DNA of 6,660 nucleotides from Syntrophomonas sp. (GTDB taxonomy: Bacteria; Bacillota; Syntrophomonadia; Syntrophomonadales; Syntrophomonadaceae). The notes under the pieces are model-generated. The model was not told where the DNA came from and did not search any database. It saw nothing but the letters and a program-made list of their open reading frames with translations. Where the stretch lies: the NCBI GenBank assembly GCA_003558625.1, contig PWPP01000001.1:1-6660 (forward strand). Reading direction: 5' to 3'. This document shows positions 5,862 through 6,660 of the stretch, piece after piece. The translations under genes were made by a program, and so were the position numbers. The stretch's first letter is position 1. Each line of letters opens with the position of its first letter.

Positions 5862-6660
5862 CTAGGTGCGGGCGGTTACCGTGCGCTCTTCCGGATCCCA
5901 CTCGAAGGTAACCCCCAGGGCTTCTCCCACCCAGCGGATGGGGAGCATGGTACGCCCGTCGACAATTTCCGGAGCCGTATCCATGGGTACCCTGACCGTA
6001 TTGATAAACAGGTCCCTGCTGCCGATGGTCATTTCCACCACCCGGTTTCCGGCCAGAACCGTAACTTTTTTAGCGTTCGGTTCCCAGATAATCTGGTCTT
6101 CCTGCAAACCGAAGGCCTGGGCCACAAAGCGCACCGGGATAAAGGTGCGGTCATCTTTAATGTAGGGAGCTACATCCATGTCACGCGTTTCCCCGTTCGC
6201 GATATATGTGGTGCTGCCTATAGTGAAGACCGCGGTGATGCCCGCAGGAAGGGTGGGAGTCCGGACCTCTACATAATCAAAACGGGCCACATAGTTGACC
6301 AGGTCATTACCCTCGGTATAGTTATCCACCAGGGCACCACCACCCACATCCAGGCGGAACATGCCTTGGGGTACGGTGCGGTCCAGGGTCATGGTGATAT
6401 TGCTCAGCCTGATCTGCGAGGCAGTCTGTGAATCAGCTCCGATTTCCAGCATGATCTCCTGATCGAAGTCGCCTTCTATACGAGCATCGCGGATTTCCAG
6501 GTCCCCGGCGACTACTTCCCAGTCGAAATCATCAAAGCGGATGCTATTTTGAAACGCATCACGGACAAATATTTTCACCTGGTTTCTCGGCTCCCCGGTG
6601 ATGGTCCTGGCCGCGGCTAAATCCCTGATGGCACCGGGGTAATTCTCGCGGATCAGGATG
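5862..6660 (-). CDS. Third paralogue, C-terminal 265 residues; start beyond right edge
   Basis: The frame is open from the right edge to TAG at 5862-5864. An internal GTG at 6578 is not a credible start, because homology to the paralogues continues upstream of it (ILIRENYPGAIRD matches ITITEAYPGAIQA of the 738-residue protein). The visible part covers the end of module four: the I-x-E-x-x-x-G signature, VRDAFQNSIRFDDFDWEVV, and MTLDRTVPQGMFRLDVGG with LVDNYTEGND. A linker (VRTPTLPAG) and the two-part stalk domain follow (DDRTFIPVRF with WEPNAKKVTV; DGRTMLPIRW with WDPEERTVT). It shares the ITGEPR insertion with the 738-residue protein, which the 715-residue protein lacks, so these two look closer at that site. 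No cysteines are seen. By family comparison the full protein should be about 700-750 residues with a signal peptide, an inference that needs the flanking sequence. Confidence 0.9.
   Translation of the reverse strand, partial: ILIRENYPGAIRDLAAARTITGEPRNQVKIFVRDAFQNSIRFDDFDWEVVAGDLEIRDARIEGDFDQEIMLEIGADSQTASQIRLSNITMTLDRTVPQGMFRLDVGGGALVDNYTEGNDLVNYVARFDYVEVRTPTLPAGITAVFTIGSTTYIANGETRDMDVAPYIKDDRTFIPVRFVAQAFGLQEDQIIWEPNAKKVTVLAGNRVVEMTIGSRDLFINTVRVPMDTAPEIVDGRTMLPIRWVGEALGVTFEWDPEERTVTART
5865..6239 (-). repeat. C-terminal stalk domain, copy in the third paralogue
   Basis: This covers the last about 125 residues, with half repeats PYIKDDRTFIPVRF and EIVDGRTMLPIRW. FINTVRVPMDTAPE replaces the FINGA-x-I-x-MDT of the other copies, so the strand between the halves has diverged. 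Confidence 0.85.

Noticed and set aside
5862..6578. A complete 238-residue gene starting at GTG 6578
   Set aside because: The frame continues to the right edge with clear homology to the paralogues, so this is an internal codon of a longer gene.

Overview
This window looks like chromosomal DNA from a Gram-positive anaerobe of the Clostridia, for example a thermophilic or syntrophic lineage near Peptococcaceae or Syntrophomonadaceae. The clues are strong AAGGAGG-type ribosome binding sites, two TTG starts, typical Gram-positive signal peptides, moderately high GC, and exported proteins ending in the 'copper amine oxidase N-terminal' stalk-type domain (Cu_amine_oxidN1 type), which is common in these bacteria. 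The lineage is an inference; no phylogenetic marker is present.

All real genes are on the minus strand. Read in the direction of transcription (right to left) they are: (1) a large exported protein whose 3' part lies at 5862-6660 and whose start is beyond the right edge; (2) a complete 738-residue paralogue at 3359-5575; (3) a complete 715-residue paralogue at 783-2930; (4) at 1-674, the start of a shorter exported protein with a single stalk-type unit, an acidic proline linker and an Ig-like region, running off the left edge. Genes 1 to 3 form a tandem family. The two complete members have near-identical signal peptides and, by my reading, four divergent beta-rich modules of about 130-140 residues. 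All three end in a stalk domain made of two half repeats.

Each gene appears to be its own transcription unit. Terminator-like hairpins follow the three paralogues (733-763, 3306-3342, 5816-5849), and candidate promoters precede genes 2, 3 and 4. The 428-base gap at 2931-3358 holds an operator-like palindrome over a -10 box and a leader of about 160 nt with a hairpin between direct repeats.

The likely shared role is a cell-surface or surface-layer-like component. The proteins are secreted, acidic, cysteine-free in the visible sequence, beta-rich and modular, with a common C-terminal domain that might attach them to the envelope. No enzyme active site, metal-binding cluster, RNA gene, mobile element or CRISPR array was seen. 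The long plus-strand reading frames are shadows of the minus-strand genes.
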